A stretch of DNA of 40,569 nucleotides from Haliscomenobacter hydrossis DSM 1100 (GTDB lineage Bacteria > Bacteroidota > Bacteroidia > Chitinophagales > Saprospiraceae): positions 1 through 40,569 of the forward strand of contig CAMDWC010000004.1 of assembly GCA_945878825.1 (NCBI GenBank). The letters are read 5' to 3'. Made by a program: the position numbers and the translations under genes. Of the stretch, positions 1 to 8,691 are shown piece by piece (position 1 is the stretch's first letter; each line of letters starts with the position of its first letter). The notes under the pieces are model-generated. The model was not told where the DNA came from. It did not search any database and worked only from the letters and a program-made list of their open reading frames with translations.

Positions 1-630
1 ATTGGCGGATTAATGACCTCCTCACCTGATTTCCCTATTCCTGGATTTAAAGAAGATACCGTTTATCTGGAACCAAGCTTTGATAAAGCTGCGGCGCAGG
101 GTTATCAATTGGCAGCGCTGGGCATACAATGTCTTGAAAAAGGGACTGATAATATGACCTTTAGTAAAGCTAAACTGAAAATCAATGCGAAAACGTTAGA
201 ACTTCCACTGAAAAATCCATTGTATCGGTTAGCCGCTTTTATGGGCGTTGTAAAGCGTGGAACAAGTAGCTGGATTAATATCAGGACTGAAATAGCTGCC
301 TGGCAGCTCGGAGACGTACATTTTTTACACTATCCCGGCGAATTATATCCTGAAATATTAAACGGTGGAGTTGAAAAGCCCAAAGGACAAGATTATAATA
401 TGGCCCCCTTTGAAACGCCCCCATTGAGAAGTTATATTTCGTCAAAATATTCCTTCACAATGGGACTCTCAAATGACATGATTGGATACCTTGTTCCGAA
501 GAGTCAATGGGACGAGAAACCACCTTTCACTTATACCTTTAAAGATGCGCCTTATGGAGAAATTAACTCTTTGGGACCTGAAACAGCGCCCATTTTGTAT
601 CGGGCGATGAAGGAATTATTAAAGAAATAA
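1..630 (+). CDS. Ceramidase-like secreted hydrolase, C-terminal part (5' partial)
   Basis: The reading frame is open to the first base of the window, with four codons before the first ATG at 13, so this is the 3' end of a longer gene. The visible ~209 residues carry short blocks (GDVHFLHYPGELYPE; NDMIGYLVPKSQW; YGEINSLGPETAP) that resemble the C-terminal part of the neutral/alkaline ceramidase-like hydrolase domain found in many Bacteroidota and Planctomycetota proteins. The catalytic N-terminal part lies outside the window, so substrate and activity cannot be judged. It converges on the helicase gene with only 12 bases between the two stop codons, and I see no hairpin in that gap. Family assignment is by motif recall and is moderate; it could be another member of the same fold with a different substrate. 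Confidence 0.55.
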   Translation: MGGLMTSSPDFPIPGFKEDTVYLEPSFDKAAAQGYQLAALGIQCLEKGTDNMTFSKAKLKINAKTLELPLKNPLYRLAAFMGVVKRGTSSWINIRTEIAAWQLGDVHFLHYPGELYPEILNGGVEKPKGQDYNMAPFETPPLRSYISSKYSFTMGLSNDMIGYLVPKSQWDEKPPFTYTFKDAPYGEINSLGPETAPILYRAMKELLKK

Positions 631-642
631 AGGCCAATATCA

Positions 643-2922
643 TTAAGGAATTATCTGAAGTTTAGCAAATTTCAACATTAATCTTCTCTCAGGTTCATCA
701 ATGTCTCTGAAAAGAATGGTGGCTACCCTATTATCTCTTCCACCGTCGATTTTTGTGATTTTTCCCACGCCAAATTTTTGATGCACTACCGTCATACCAG
801 GCGTTAGTGTTTCGGGAGGACTCGCTTTAAAATCTTCGGCATTAAACTTATCGGGCATTTTAATCATTGGCTTTCGGGTATTCGGAGCAAATCCTGTTAC
901 CGTCGAAGTAGTTTGAACAGACCTGTTATTTGACCTCATGGGAGAGGTAGATTCTAAATATTCCCCGGGTAATTCTTCTAAAAATCTGGACATTTCACTA
1001 TACTTCATCTGACCAAACTTATATCTGCTCAGAGAATAAGAGAGCGTCAAAAAAGTTTCTGCCCGGGTGATAGCCACATAAAAGAGTCGTCTTTCTTCAT
1101 CTAAACCCTCTGCTGAATCCATAGACATGTGAGATGGAAAGAGATTTTCTTCCAGACCCGTTACAAAAACAGCTTTAAATTCAAGGCCTTTCGCTGAATG
1201 CACCGACATGAGTGTGACAGTTTCATCACCAGCTTCCTTATCGTCCAAATCTGTGTAAAGGGCGATAGATTGCAAGAAAGAGACCAATGATTTGTCTAAC
1301 TGCCCATCTAACTGATCCGATTCATCTTCATCGACAAAATTCTTAACGGCATCTAACAGCGCATTTACGTTTTCTATCCTTGACACACCTTCGGGCGTAC
1401 TGTCGGCCTTCAATAAGTCAATCAAACCAGATTGTTTAGCGGCCAGGGTAGCTAAATCAAAGGCATTTTCAGTTTCTTTTTTCTCAGAGAAAGAAAGAAT
1501 CATTTCCACTAATTGTTTCAACAATTTTGGTGCCTTCTGATTATTCAAACCCTCTAACTTAACCACTTCCCAAAGTGGAACTTCCTTTTCAGCGGACATT
1601 TGAAGCATTTTTTGAATGCTCGTATCTCCAATACCCCTTCTCGGATAATTTATAATTCTTTTTAAGGCTTCATCATCAGACGGATTAATAATAACCCTCA
1701 GATATGCGATTAAATCTTTGACCTCCTTGCGCTGGTAAAAGGAAAGTCCGCCATATACTCTATATGGAATATTTTCCCGTCGGCAATATTCTTCAAAAAC
1801 CCTTGACTGGGCATTAGTTCTATACAAGATAGCGATATCACTAAAAGAAAGATGGTATCTGTTTCTCAATTCTGTTAAAGTATTGATTACCTGTTTTCCC
1901 TCCTCGCTATCACTTACGGCCCGAACCACTTTAATTTTATGTCCTGCGCCCTTATGCGACCAAATTTTCTTCTGTATTTGTTTCGTATTATGCTGAATAA
2001 GCACGTTTGCTGCCTGCACAATTTCCTCGCTGCTCCGGTAGTTTTGTTCCAACTTAAAAACCTGAATACCGAAAGGTTTAAAATCATTCTCAAAATCAAG
2101 GATATTCTGAATGGTTGCCCCGCGGAAAGAGTAAATACTTTGGGCATCATCGCCCACTACACAAATATTCCTGGTACTACCTTCAAAATGGACTAATTTC
2201 CTGATAATGGCGTATTGCAGGTGGTTGGTATCCTGAAACTCGTCAACCATTACGTATTTGAATTTTTTCCTATATTTGTCTAAGATATTCTCTGGGTTAC
2301 GTTGCAGCAATTCATAGAGACGATAGAGAAGATCATCAAAATCCATGGCACCGGCTCTTTTGCAACGCTCTGTATATTTTCTGTAGAGCGTGGCAATCAT
2401 GGGTCTGCCAGCAGCCTTATCCTGGCTTAAAAACTCGGCATTGGTTTCGTACATCGTGGGAGTAACCAAGGCACTTTTAGCGGCGGAGATGCGATTTCTC
2501 AATTGATTTACCTGATAAGTTTCCTTATCGAGATTTAATTCTTTGATCAGGGCAGAAAGCACATTTTTCGAATCCTCTGTGTCATAAATCGTAAAACTGG
2601 TAGAATAACCGATATGGTGCGCCTCCATCCTCAGGATTCTTGAAAAAAGGGAATGGAAAGTTCCCGCCCAGATACCATTGGCGCTGCTACCTACGACAGA
2701 ATGAATCCTTTCCTGCATTTCCTTCGCCGCCTTATTGGTAAAGGTAAGGCTTAAAATACGGTCTGCGGAAATACCGGATTGAAGGATATGAGCAATTCGA
2801 TAAGTTAAAACCCTTGTTTTCCCAGAGCCAGGTCCGGCAATCACTAAAACAGGTCCATTGAGGGTCGTAACCGCATCTTTCTGCACCGTATTTAATGAAT
2901 TTAAATAATTTTGATTTGACAT
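643..2922 (-). CDS. uvrD: UvrD/PcrA-type superfamily 1 DNA helicase
   Basis: This is a 3'-5' ATP-dependent DNA helicase of the UvrD/PcrA/Rep family, acting in nucleotide excision and mismatch repair and in clearing replication forks. All main SF1A motifs are visible: a Q motif (LNTVQKDAV), Walker A GPGSGKT at about residues 30-36, Walker B VMVDEFQDT, motif III GDDAQSIYSFRGA, motif IV QNYRS, motif V SVHSAKGLEF and motif VI YVAITRA. The C-terminus (GMTVVHQKFGVGKI) is the Tudor-like segment typical of PcrA. The length of 759 aa is normal for the family. It follows the AhpD-like gene by 8 bases and is probably co-transcribed with it. Whether to call it pcrA or uvrD is convention only. Confidence 0.95.
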   Translation of the reverse strand: MSNQNYLNSLNTVQKDAVTTLNGPVLVIAGPGSGKTRVLTYRIAHILQSGISADRILSLTFTNKAAKEMQERIHSVVGSSANGIWAGTFHSLFSRILRMEAHHIGYSTSFTIYDTEDSKNVLSALIKELNLDKETYQVNQLRNRISAAKSALVTPTMYETNAEFLSQDKAAGRPMIATLYRKYTERCKRAGAMDFDDLLYRLYELLQRNPENILDKYRKKFKYVMVDEFQDTNHLQYAIIRKLVHFEGSTRNICVVGDDAQSIYSFRGATIQNILDFENDFKPFGIQVFKLEQNYRSSEEIVQAANVLIQHNTKQIQKKIWSHKGAGHKIKVVRAVSDSEEGKQVINTLTELRNRYHLSFSDIAILYRTNAQSRVFEEYCRRENIPYRVYGGLSFYQRKEVKDLIAYLRVIINPSDDEALKRIINYPRRGIGDTSIQKMLQMSAEKEVPLWEVVKLEGLNNQKAPKLLKQLVEMILSFSEKKETENAFDLATLAAKQSGLIDLLKADSTPEGVSRIENVNALLDAVKNFVDEDESDQLDGQLDKSLVSFLQSIALYTDLDDKEAGDETVTLMSVHSAKGLEFKAVFVTGLEENLFPSHMSMDSAEGLDEERRLFYVAITRAETFLTLSYSLSRYKFGQMKYSEMSRFLEELPGEYLESTSPMRSNNRSVQTTSTVTGFAPNTRKPMIKMPDKFNAEDFKASPPETLTPGMTVVHQKFGVGKITKIDGGRDNRVATILFRDIDEPERRLMLKFAKLQIIP

Positions 2923-2930
2923 TTATTTTT

Positions 2931-3290
2931 TTATACTTCGTCCGACAGATGATTATTTTCCAGGGCTTCCCAATATTCTACCGCTCTTCTTGTGTGGGGA
3001 ATGCAGATGGATCCACCCACCAGATTGGCTATGGAAAAGACCTCGAAGAGTTCCTCTTTGGTTACGCCCAGCTCATAACAAGTACCCAGATGGTACTTTA
3101 TGCAATCGTCGCAACGAAGAACCATCGAGGAAATTAATCCCAGTAATTCCTTTGTTTTGGTGTCCAGGGCTCCCGCCTGATAAGCTTGATTATCGAGACT
3201 CCAAAAACGTTTAATAACCTTATTATCAACCGATAATATTTTATCGTTCATTAACGACCTATAATCGTTAAAATCATCAACTACAGACAT
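2931..3290 (-). CDS. Carboxymuconolactone decarboxylase/AhpD-like protein
   Basis: A 119-aa protein of the carboxymuconolactone decarboxylase (CMD)/AhpD fold. The redox signature C60-D-D-C63-x3-H67 (RCDDCIKYH) is intact, as in AhpD-type alkylhydroperoxidases, where the two cysteines form the catalytic thiol pair. The following segment (GVTKEELFEVFSIANLVGG) is also characteristic. It is upstream of and nearly abuts the helicase gene on the same strand, so it is probably the first gene of a two-gene operon. No pathway enzyme for protocatechuate lies nearby, so a peroxidase-like or thiol role is more likely than a decarboxylase. The true substrate is unknown. Confidence 0.85.
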   Translation of the reverse strand: MSVVDDFNDYRSLMNDKILSVDNKVIKRFWSLDNQAYQAGALDTKTKELLGLISSMVLRCDDCIKYHLGTCYELGVTKEELFEVFSIANLVGGSICIPHTRRAVEYWEALENNHLSDEV

Positions 3291-3392
3291 TTTTTATTTA
3301 TTTAGGGTGTAAATATAAATGAATAAGGGTTCAATTATCGGGTAATTCTTCCAACTAAATAATTATTTGCTTGTTAAAAAAATCAAAACAAG

Positions 3393-3857
3393 ATGAAAAT
3401 AAAGAAAAAGCAATGGGAATTAATTCTGCCCGTAAAATTAGAGGAACTTTGGGATTTCTTCTCTGTTCCCGATAATTTAAATAAAATGACGCCTGAAAAT
3501 GCAGGTTTCAGAATGATTTCGTCATTGAATGGACAAAAAATATTTCCGGGCATGTTGATTGAACATGAGGTTCGCCCCATTTTAGGCATTCCTTTGTATT
3601 GGGTTACAGAAATTATTTATGTTGAGAAACCTCACACCTTTATTGACATACAATTAATAGGTCCCTATGCCCTTTGGCACCATCAACATACATTTATAGC
3701 CCATGAGAAGGGTGTTTTGATGACTGATACGCTACATTATCGTGTTGGACTAGGTTTATTGGGTACTCTGGCAAATAGTCTTTTTGTGGAAAAAAAAATA
3801 GAAGAGATATTCGATTTCCGGCGGGATGCTGCAGTGAAGCTATTTGGAAAGGCCTGA
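3393..3857 (+). CDS. SRPBCC (START-like) family protein
   Basis: A 154-aa soluble protein beginning MKIKKKQWELILPV, a typical SRPBCC start in which the first strand leads into a helix (LEELWDFFSVPDNLNKMTPE). The later pattern of strands (GMLIEHEVRPILGIPLYW; HHQHTFIAHEKG; MTDTLHYRV) and the long C-terminal helix fit the helix-grip fold that encloses a hydrophobic ligand cavity. Members act as ligand carriers, cyclases or chaperones, and no catalytic residue can be assigned here. It is transcribed divergently from the AhpD-like gene; the 102-base gap must hold both promoters. It has no signal peptide and probably stays in the cytoplasm. Confidence 0.8.
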   Translation: MKIKKKQWELILPVKLEELWDFFSVPDNLNKMTPENAGFRMISSLNGQKIFPGMLIEHEVRPILGIPLYWVTEIIYVEKPHTFIDIQLIGPYALWHHQHTFIAHEKGVLMTDTLHYRVGLGLLGTLANSLFVEKKIEEIFDFRRDAAVKLFGKA

Positions 3858-3918
3858 ATAGGACAAATATTATAGCAGAACATTAATTTATTGTATTTTA
3901 GATGAAAATTCTACTAAA

Positions 3919-6669
3919 ATGATGCGACCATTTCTTTTTTTCCTACTGTATGTAGGTTTGTTACATCCTGTTTCAGGACAGAAAAAACAATTAGAACACA
4001 GCGATTTTGCCCATTGGAAAACATTGGGTAATACCGTTATTTCTGCCGACGGAAAATGGGTTTCCTATAATTTAACGCCAGGAGAAGGAGATGAAACGTT
4101 GATTATTCACCAAACGGAGAGTGGTGAAAATTTCGTTTTCCCCAGAGGTTCCCGCGCTTCTTTTACGGCGAACAATTCTCATGCTGCTTTCTTAGTCAAA
4201 GTACCAAAGTTAACCCTTGATTCTTTGCGTCGTAAGAAAGTTAAGTCCGAAGATTTGCCTAAAGATACGCTCTTCCTTTTTCAAACGGCCACTGGAAACG
4301 TAACAAAAATACCTAAAGTAAGAAGATTTGCTGTGCCAGAAAAATGGAGTGGATGGATTGCCTACCATAAGGAAATTGAAAAATCAGAGGGGAAGAAAAA
4401 GAAAGAAGGTATTCAAACAGGTACGCAATTTGTCATTCAATCGACTACTGATACTTTTTCTTTTACTATGCCATTCGCCAAAACTTTTCAGGTAGCTGAA
4501 GAAGTGCCTGGTTTGGTTTTACATGCAACGGGGGATGATGAAAATAACCTTCCCGGCATTTATTTTTTTGACGGACTCACCAGGAAATTAAGACCTGTGT
4601 ATAGAGGAAAAGGAGAATTTGATAATTTAGCTATTGATCGCAAAGCAAAACAAATTGCCTTTGTTTTGGACACGGGAAGTGTTAAGACAGAGCCTAGACC
4701 TATGTCTTTGTATTTTGCTTCCTTACAAATGAGTGATTCGGCCAAAGTTATTTGTAAGCCGAATGATGGTTTTTTACCTCAGAATTATGCGGTAAGTGTC
4801 CATGAAAAATTAAGATTCTCCCGTGACGGATCCAAATTGTTCTTTGGCATGGCACCGCCACTTCCTCAAAAAGATACGAATTTACTGGAAGAAGAGATCG
4901 TTCAAGTGGAAGTTTGGGGAACGGAGGACCCTTACATTTATCCAATGCAGAAGGTGCGTTTGGACCAGGAAAGAAAAAATGCGTTTACCGCGGTATTTAT
5001 TCCGTCCCTTGGCAAAAAAAATATCCTCGCGACCAATGACATCCCAGAAGTAAAAACTAATATTACCGCCAATTCTGATGTGGTGATTGGCTATACAGAA
5101 GACCCGTATTTGAAGAAATTTACCTGGGAAGGCGGGCCTATCGGAAAAGATTTGTTTGCCATTTCAACCCTCACCGGAAAAGCTACCCTCATTGAAAATG
5201 AGGTCCGCACAACGCCTCAACTTTCTCCCGCCGGTAAATATATTTACTGGTTCGACAGTCCCGATTCTACCTGGCGTGCCTATGAAACCGCTACAGGAAA
5301 AAAATATGACCTGTCAGGTAAAAATAAAAATTTATACTTTGATGAACTCAATGATTCTCCCGATTTTCCTTCTCCTTACGGTATAGCTGGATGGACTACT
5401 AATGACGATTACGTACTTCTTTACGATCGGTACGATTGCTGGAAGGTAGATCCGAAAGGAGGTATTTCACCCAATAATCTAACCTCGGGCAGAAAATCAG
5501 GTACCACGCACAGATTAATCCGTGTCGATGCTGACGAAATTGCCATAGACGAAATTAAGCCCTTTCTTTTTCATTTTCATAAAGACGGAAGTCATGAAGA
5601 AGGCTATTTATGGTTTAATTTGCACACAGGAAGTAAAAATATAGTTCAGGAAGGCCCTTTTACATTTACACAGCAGGTTAAAAAAGCAGCTAAAGCGGAA
5701 AAATGGCTTTTCACAAAAGAGGATTTTAATACTTTTCCCAATCTGATTCTTAGCGCAGACTTTAAAACAACAAAAGTTATTTCTAATGCCAATCCTCAAC
5801 AAGCTGACTATAAGTGGGGAAGCATGGAGTTGGTTCAATGGACTTCCCTCGATGGCACCCTTTTGCATGGATTATTAGCAAAACCAGACAACTTCGATCC
5901 TACTAAAAAGTATCCGATGATTGTTAATTTTTATGAGCGCAGCTCCGATGGCTTATACGGGCACAAATTGCCTGTTGCCGGAAGAAGTCAGATCAATTAT
6001 ACGTTTTATACTAGTAGGGGTTACCTCGTTTTCAATCCTGATATACCTTATAAAATAGGCTATCCCGGGGAAAGTGCTCTACAAGCCGTAGTATCCGGAA
6101 CCACCGCATTGATAGATAAAGGATTTGTCGATAAAAATAATATCGGCATACAGGGACATAGCTGGGGAGGTTACCAAATAGCCTATATTTTAACCCGTAC
6201 AAATCTTTTTAAATGTGCCGAATCGGGTGCACCGGTGGTCAATATGTTTTCTGCTTACGGAGGCATTCGCTGGGAATCGGGAATGAGTAGAATGTTCCAA
6301 TATGAGCATACGCAATCGAGAATTGGCGGAACATTGTGGGAAAAACCAATGCAATTTTTTGAAAATTCACCCTTGTTCTTCTTAGATAGAATAAATACGC
6401 CTGTTCTAATACTTCACAACGACGCAGATGGTGCCGTTCCATGGTATCAAGGCATTGAATTTTATATGGGCATGCGCCGCCTCGGCAAGCCTGCCTGGAT
6501 GTTGAACTATAATGGGGAACCTCACTGGCCGGTAAAACTGGAAAATCGTAAAGATTTTCAAATAAGGATGCAGCAGTTTTTTGATCATTATCTACTCGAT
6601 AAACCACTGCCTCAATGGATGGCAAAAGGCGTTCCTGCCATAGAAAAAGGAATAAATAAAGGGTACTAA
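3919..6669 (+). CDS. Secreted S9 (prolyl oligopeptidase family) serine peptidase
   Basis: A 916-aa exported peptidase. Residues 1-20 form a signal peptide ending VSGQ. The middle of the protein is a divergent beta-propeller (TolB/DPP-like), and the last ~250 residues are an alpha/beta hydrolase domain. The triad is visible: nucleophile Ser748 in GHSWGG, Asp837 in the HNDADGAVP segment and His869 in GEPHW. This layout matches S9 dipeptidyl- or acylaminoacyl-peptidases of Bacteroidota that clip short peptides in the periplasm. Exact specificity cannot be read. The gene opens with two ATGs (3919 and 3922); the first is used here. It stands alone and ends at a strong terminator. Confidence 0.92.
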   Translation: MMRPFLFFLLYVGLLHPVSGQKKQLEHSDFAHWKTLGNTVISADGKWVSYNLTPGEGDETLIIHQTESGENFVFPRGSRASFTANNSHAAFLVKVPKLTLDSLRRKKVKSEDLPKDTLFLFQTATGNVTKIPKVRRFAVPEKWSGWIAYHKEIEKSEGKKKKEGIQTGTQFVIQSTTDTFSFTMPFAKTFQVAEEVPGLVLHATGDDENNLPGIYFFDGLTRKLRPVYRGKGEFDNLAIDRKAKQIAFVLDTGSVKTEPRPMSLYFASLQMSDSAKVICKPNDGFLPQNYAVSVHEKLRFSRDGSKLFFGMAPPLPQKDTNLLEEEIVQVEVWGTEDPYIYPMQKVRLDQERKNAFTAVFIPSLGKKNILATNDIPEVKTNITANSDVVIGYTEDPYLKKFTWEGGPIGKDLFAISTLTGKATLIENEVRTTPQLSPAGKYIYWFDSPDSTWRAYETATGKKYDLSGKNKNLYFDELNDSPDFPSPYGIAGWTTNDDYVLLYDRYDCWKVDPKGGISPNNLTSGRKSGTTHRLIRVDADEIAIDEIKPFLFHFHKDGSHEEGYLWFNLHTGSKNIVQEGPFTFTQQVKKAAKAEKWLFTKEDFNTFPNLILSADFKTTKVISNANPQQADYKWGSMELVQWTSLDGTLLHGLLAKPDNFDPTKKYPMIVNFYERSSDGLYGHKLPVAGRSQINYTFYTSRGYLVFNPDIPYKIGYPGESALQAVVSGTTALIDKGFVDKNNIGIQGHSWGGYQIAYILTRTNLFKCAESGAPVVNMFSAYGGIRWESGMSRMFQYEHTQSRIGGTLWEKPMQFFENSPLFFLDRINTPVLILHNDADGAVPWYQGIEFYMGMRRLGKPAWMLNYNGEPHWPVKLENRKDFQIRMQQFFDHYLLDKPLPQWMAKGVPAIEKGINKGY

Positions 6670-6681
6670 ATTCTATGCTTA

Positions 6682-6727
6682 AAAAACACCTGCACAAGAA
6701 TGTTGTCAACCTTGTGCAGGTGTTTTT
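6682..6727 (+). terminator. Strong intrinsic terminator after the S9 peptidase gene
   Basis: A perfect 17-bp stem: left arm 6682-6698 (AAAAACACCTGCACAAG), 12-base loop, right arm 6711-6727 ending in five T residues and followed by more T-rich sequence. It starts 12 bases after the stop codon. The A-run on the left and T-run on the right mean it could stop transcription from either direction. Confidence 0.9.
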
Positions 6728-7121
6728 ATTTTTATGAATAATTTTAGCCCTAATATTACGTTTGTTTATTAATTCATTTCATTAGGTAAGTATTTGGAGT
6801 ATAAAAAAAACAGCATAGCTATTTTTTTAAACACCTCATTAAAAGCATATTTAAAATACATTTTTATTATATATCAAAAACATATTATACATATAACACT
6901 AATTTTCAACATTATAAAATAAAAATCAAATTTTTTAACAAAATAATACATTAAAAATACTTTGAATATATTTCCATAAATCCTATGATTTTTCGCATCT
7001 TATTATTTTCTTTGTTCTAGGAAGACAGATGAAAATTATTGTTAAATCTTAAATATTTGATAATCAATATTTTGTTCTATTCCTTGTTTGATTACCTCTA
7101 TTATGACACTTGGAGAACACT
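6728..7121. other. AT-rich intergenic region upstream of the ArsR-like gene
   Basis: About 390 bases with very high A+T and no open frame of useful length. It must contain the promoter of the regulator that follows. I could not find a clear Bacteroidota promoter (TTG at -33, TAnnTTTG at -7). A nine-base word, TTTGTTCTA, occurs twice 60 bases apart (7011-7019 and 7071-7079), which might be a pair of regulator sites but may be chance in such sequence. Confidence 0.4.
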
Positions 7122-7442
7122 ATGGAAAACACACTAAACAAGCGTGCGCTGTCAAAGGCGACGAAACTGCTTGAGGCATTATACCTCCCAGGAAGCAGAA
7201 AACTTATTAAAATAATGGAATCTCACGAATCCATTGAAAGTATTGACTTATTAATTCAAACAGGATGGCAAGAAGAAAAGCTATCTAAACATTTGAATTT
7301 ACTCCGTCAAGTAGAAGCAATTAACATGACTTTCCTTAGCGAAGGAAAAGCCAGCTATGAGCTGAATCATGAAAAAATATTAATTGTTTGCAAAACAGCT
7401 AAAGTACTCAGTAAATCTGTTGTGCGCAATGTAGTACTCTAA
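7122..7442 (+). CDS. Small ArsR-like winged-helix regulator
   Basis: A 106-aa protein. The pattern RKLIKIM, then a helix pair (WQEEKLSKHLNLLRQ) and a wing (FLSEGKASYEL) is that of ArsR/SmtB-type helix-turn-helix proteins, where SKHLNLL is the recognition helix. No metal-binding cysteine pair like CVC is present in the helix, so it is probably not a classic metal sensor. An upstream TTG at 7110 would add four residues that repeat the next four (MENTMENT). I prefer the ATG at 7122. The gene stands alone, convergent with the epimerase gene, and its target is unknown. Confidence 0.7.
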   Translation: MENTLNKRALSKATKLLEALYLPGSRKLIKIMESHESIESIDLLIQTGWQEEKLSKHLNLLRQVEAINMTFLSEGKASYELNHEKILIVCKTAKVLSKSVVRNVVL

Positions 7443-7453
7443 TTTTTTTTATC

Positions 7454-7506
7454 ACCGCAGTTTGCAAACTCAGGAAATTTTATATTTCCTGAAAGCAAGC
7501 TGCGGT
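7454..7506. repeat. Two-tier stem-loop overlapping the 3' end of the epimerase gene
   Basis: An outer 12-bp stem with one T-G pair (ACCGCAGTTTGC at 7454-7465 with GCAAGCTGCGGT at 7495-7506) encloses an inner perfect 8-bp stem (CAGGAAAT at 7471-7478 with ATTTCCTG at 7484-7491). It lies between two convergent genes and includes the last codons and stop of the minus-strand gene. There is a T8 run at 7443-7450, but on the side that would give A residues for minus-strand RNA, so it is not a classical rho-independent terminator for either gene. It may still act as a bidirectional barrier or protect mRNA ends. Confidence 0.6.
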
Positions 7507-8580
7507 TATATCGGGTGAACAACCGATACCTATCTCCTCCCCTACAATGACCTGTTTTTCTGCCGTATAATAAATACCCCCATTTATTGGGTCTTCACTT
7601 AGCATAAACGGACTATCCATATCGAAGTTTACCACTGCTTCGTGTGCCAGAGCAAAATGCGCCAATGCGGTGATGCCCAATCTACTCTCAGAAAAACAAC
7701 CTACCTGACATTTCATTCCTGCTGTTTGGGCAAAAAGCGCGGACAGTTGTGCTGAACGTATGCCCCCTGCCTTTGATATTTTTATGTTAAAGCCGCTGCA
7801 AGCATTTTCACGAATAAGCGTCAGCGCGTCAGAAGGATCAAACAAACTTTCATCAGCCATTATGGGTATTGTACTGTGTTTATGCAGAAAAGCCATAGCT
7901 TCAAAATCTCTTGCCTGAACTGGTTGTTCGCAATATTCAACATTATAAGGAATAATGTCAGACAGTATTTTCAAAGCGGTAGAAGTATCCCAACCTTGAT
8001 TTGCGTCTATGCGAAGAGGAATAGCCTCACCTACAGCTTCTCTGACCAATTTAACCCTTTGTACATCATCTTTAAGCTGCGTTCCCAGTTTTATTTTTAT
8101 GGCTGGAAAAGCATCATCAACATATTTTCTTGCCTCCAAAGCCATATTTTCCGGACTATCAATGCCCACAGTCATGTCAGTAAACATCTTTTTTGTATTG
8201 TTACCGCCCAGATAGGCATAGAGAGGCAATCCTGCTATTTGTGCTGACAAATCATAAAACGCCATATCAAAGGCACTTTTAATACCATTTTGCCCGACTA
8301 CCGTATTGCTTAAAGCCTTTTGCCGTGTCAATATATCCCACGGATTAATACCAAGAAGTGCCGGCGCTATTTGTTGAGCATAATGTAAACAGGACGCCTG
8401 CGTTTCATTATGTATTTTCTCATAAGGACTAATTTCACCATAGCCCAAAAAGCCAGAGTGTGTTTCCATGACAATAAGCACATTTTTAGCCACCGTTATC
8501 GTTTCAAGGGAAATAACGAATGGATATTTTAAAGGAATATCCATTTTAAAAATGCGGATATGCTTAATACTATGGTTCAT
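7480..8580 (-). CDS. Enolase-superfamily dipeptide (L-Ala-D/L-Glu-type) epimerase
   Basis: A 366-aa member of the mandelate racemase/muconate lactonising enzyme group. Visible active-site parts are the K-x-K motif K162-I-K164, metal ligands D192 (IDAN), E218 (CEQP) and D243 (ADES), and the opposing lysine in NIKISKAGG (K267). The C-terminal D-x-D at D320/D322 (FDMDSP) is the feature that in L-Ala-D/L-Glu epimerases binds the dipeptide amino group, which favours dipeptide epimerase over muconate cycloisomerase. Such enzymes recycle murein peptides or handle other dipeptides. No other murein-recycling gene is adjacent, so the exact dipeptide is open. It is divergent from gldA. Confidence 0.85.
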   Translation of the reverse strand: MNHSIKHIRIFKMDIPLKYPFVISLETITVAKNVLIVMETHSGFLGYGEISPYEKIHNETQASCLHYAQQIAPALLGINPWDILTRQKALSNTVVGQNGIKSAFDMAFYDLSAQIAGLPLYAYLGGNNTKKMFTDMTVGIDSPENMALEARKYVDDAFPAIKIKLGTQLKDDVQRVKLVREAVGEAIPLRIDANQGWDTSTALKILSDIIPYNVEYCEQPVQARDFEAMAFLHKHSTIPIMADESLFDPSDALTLIRENACSGFNIKISKAGGIRSAQLSALFAQTAGMKCQVGCFSESRLGITALAHFALAHEAVVNFDMDSPFMLSEDPINGGIYYTAEKQVIVGEEIGIGCSPDITAACFQEI

Positions 8581-8691
8581 AAAAAGAACTTTGAAGATTA
8601 TTTTGAAAATTTAGTTCAAGGTATGTTAAAACCTACAATAAATCCATTTCAAATTTTGTTAAATTTACATTTTCAACATAAAAAAAAATCT

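Noticed and set aside
6239-6709. 156-residue minus-strand ORF at the end of the S9 peptidase gene
   Set aside because: It is the antisense shadow of the catalytic domain and runs through the terminator hairpin.
8560-8691. 44-residue N-terminal extension of GldA
   Set aside because: The normal GldA N-terminus begins at ATG 8692; the extension is Asn/Phe/His-rich, overlaps the divergent gene's start, and fits leader/promoter DNA.
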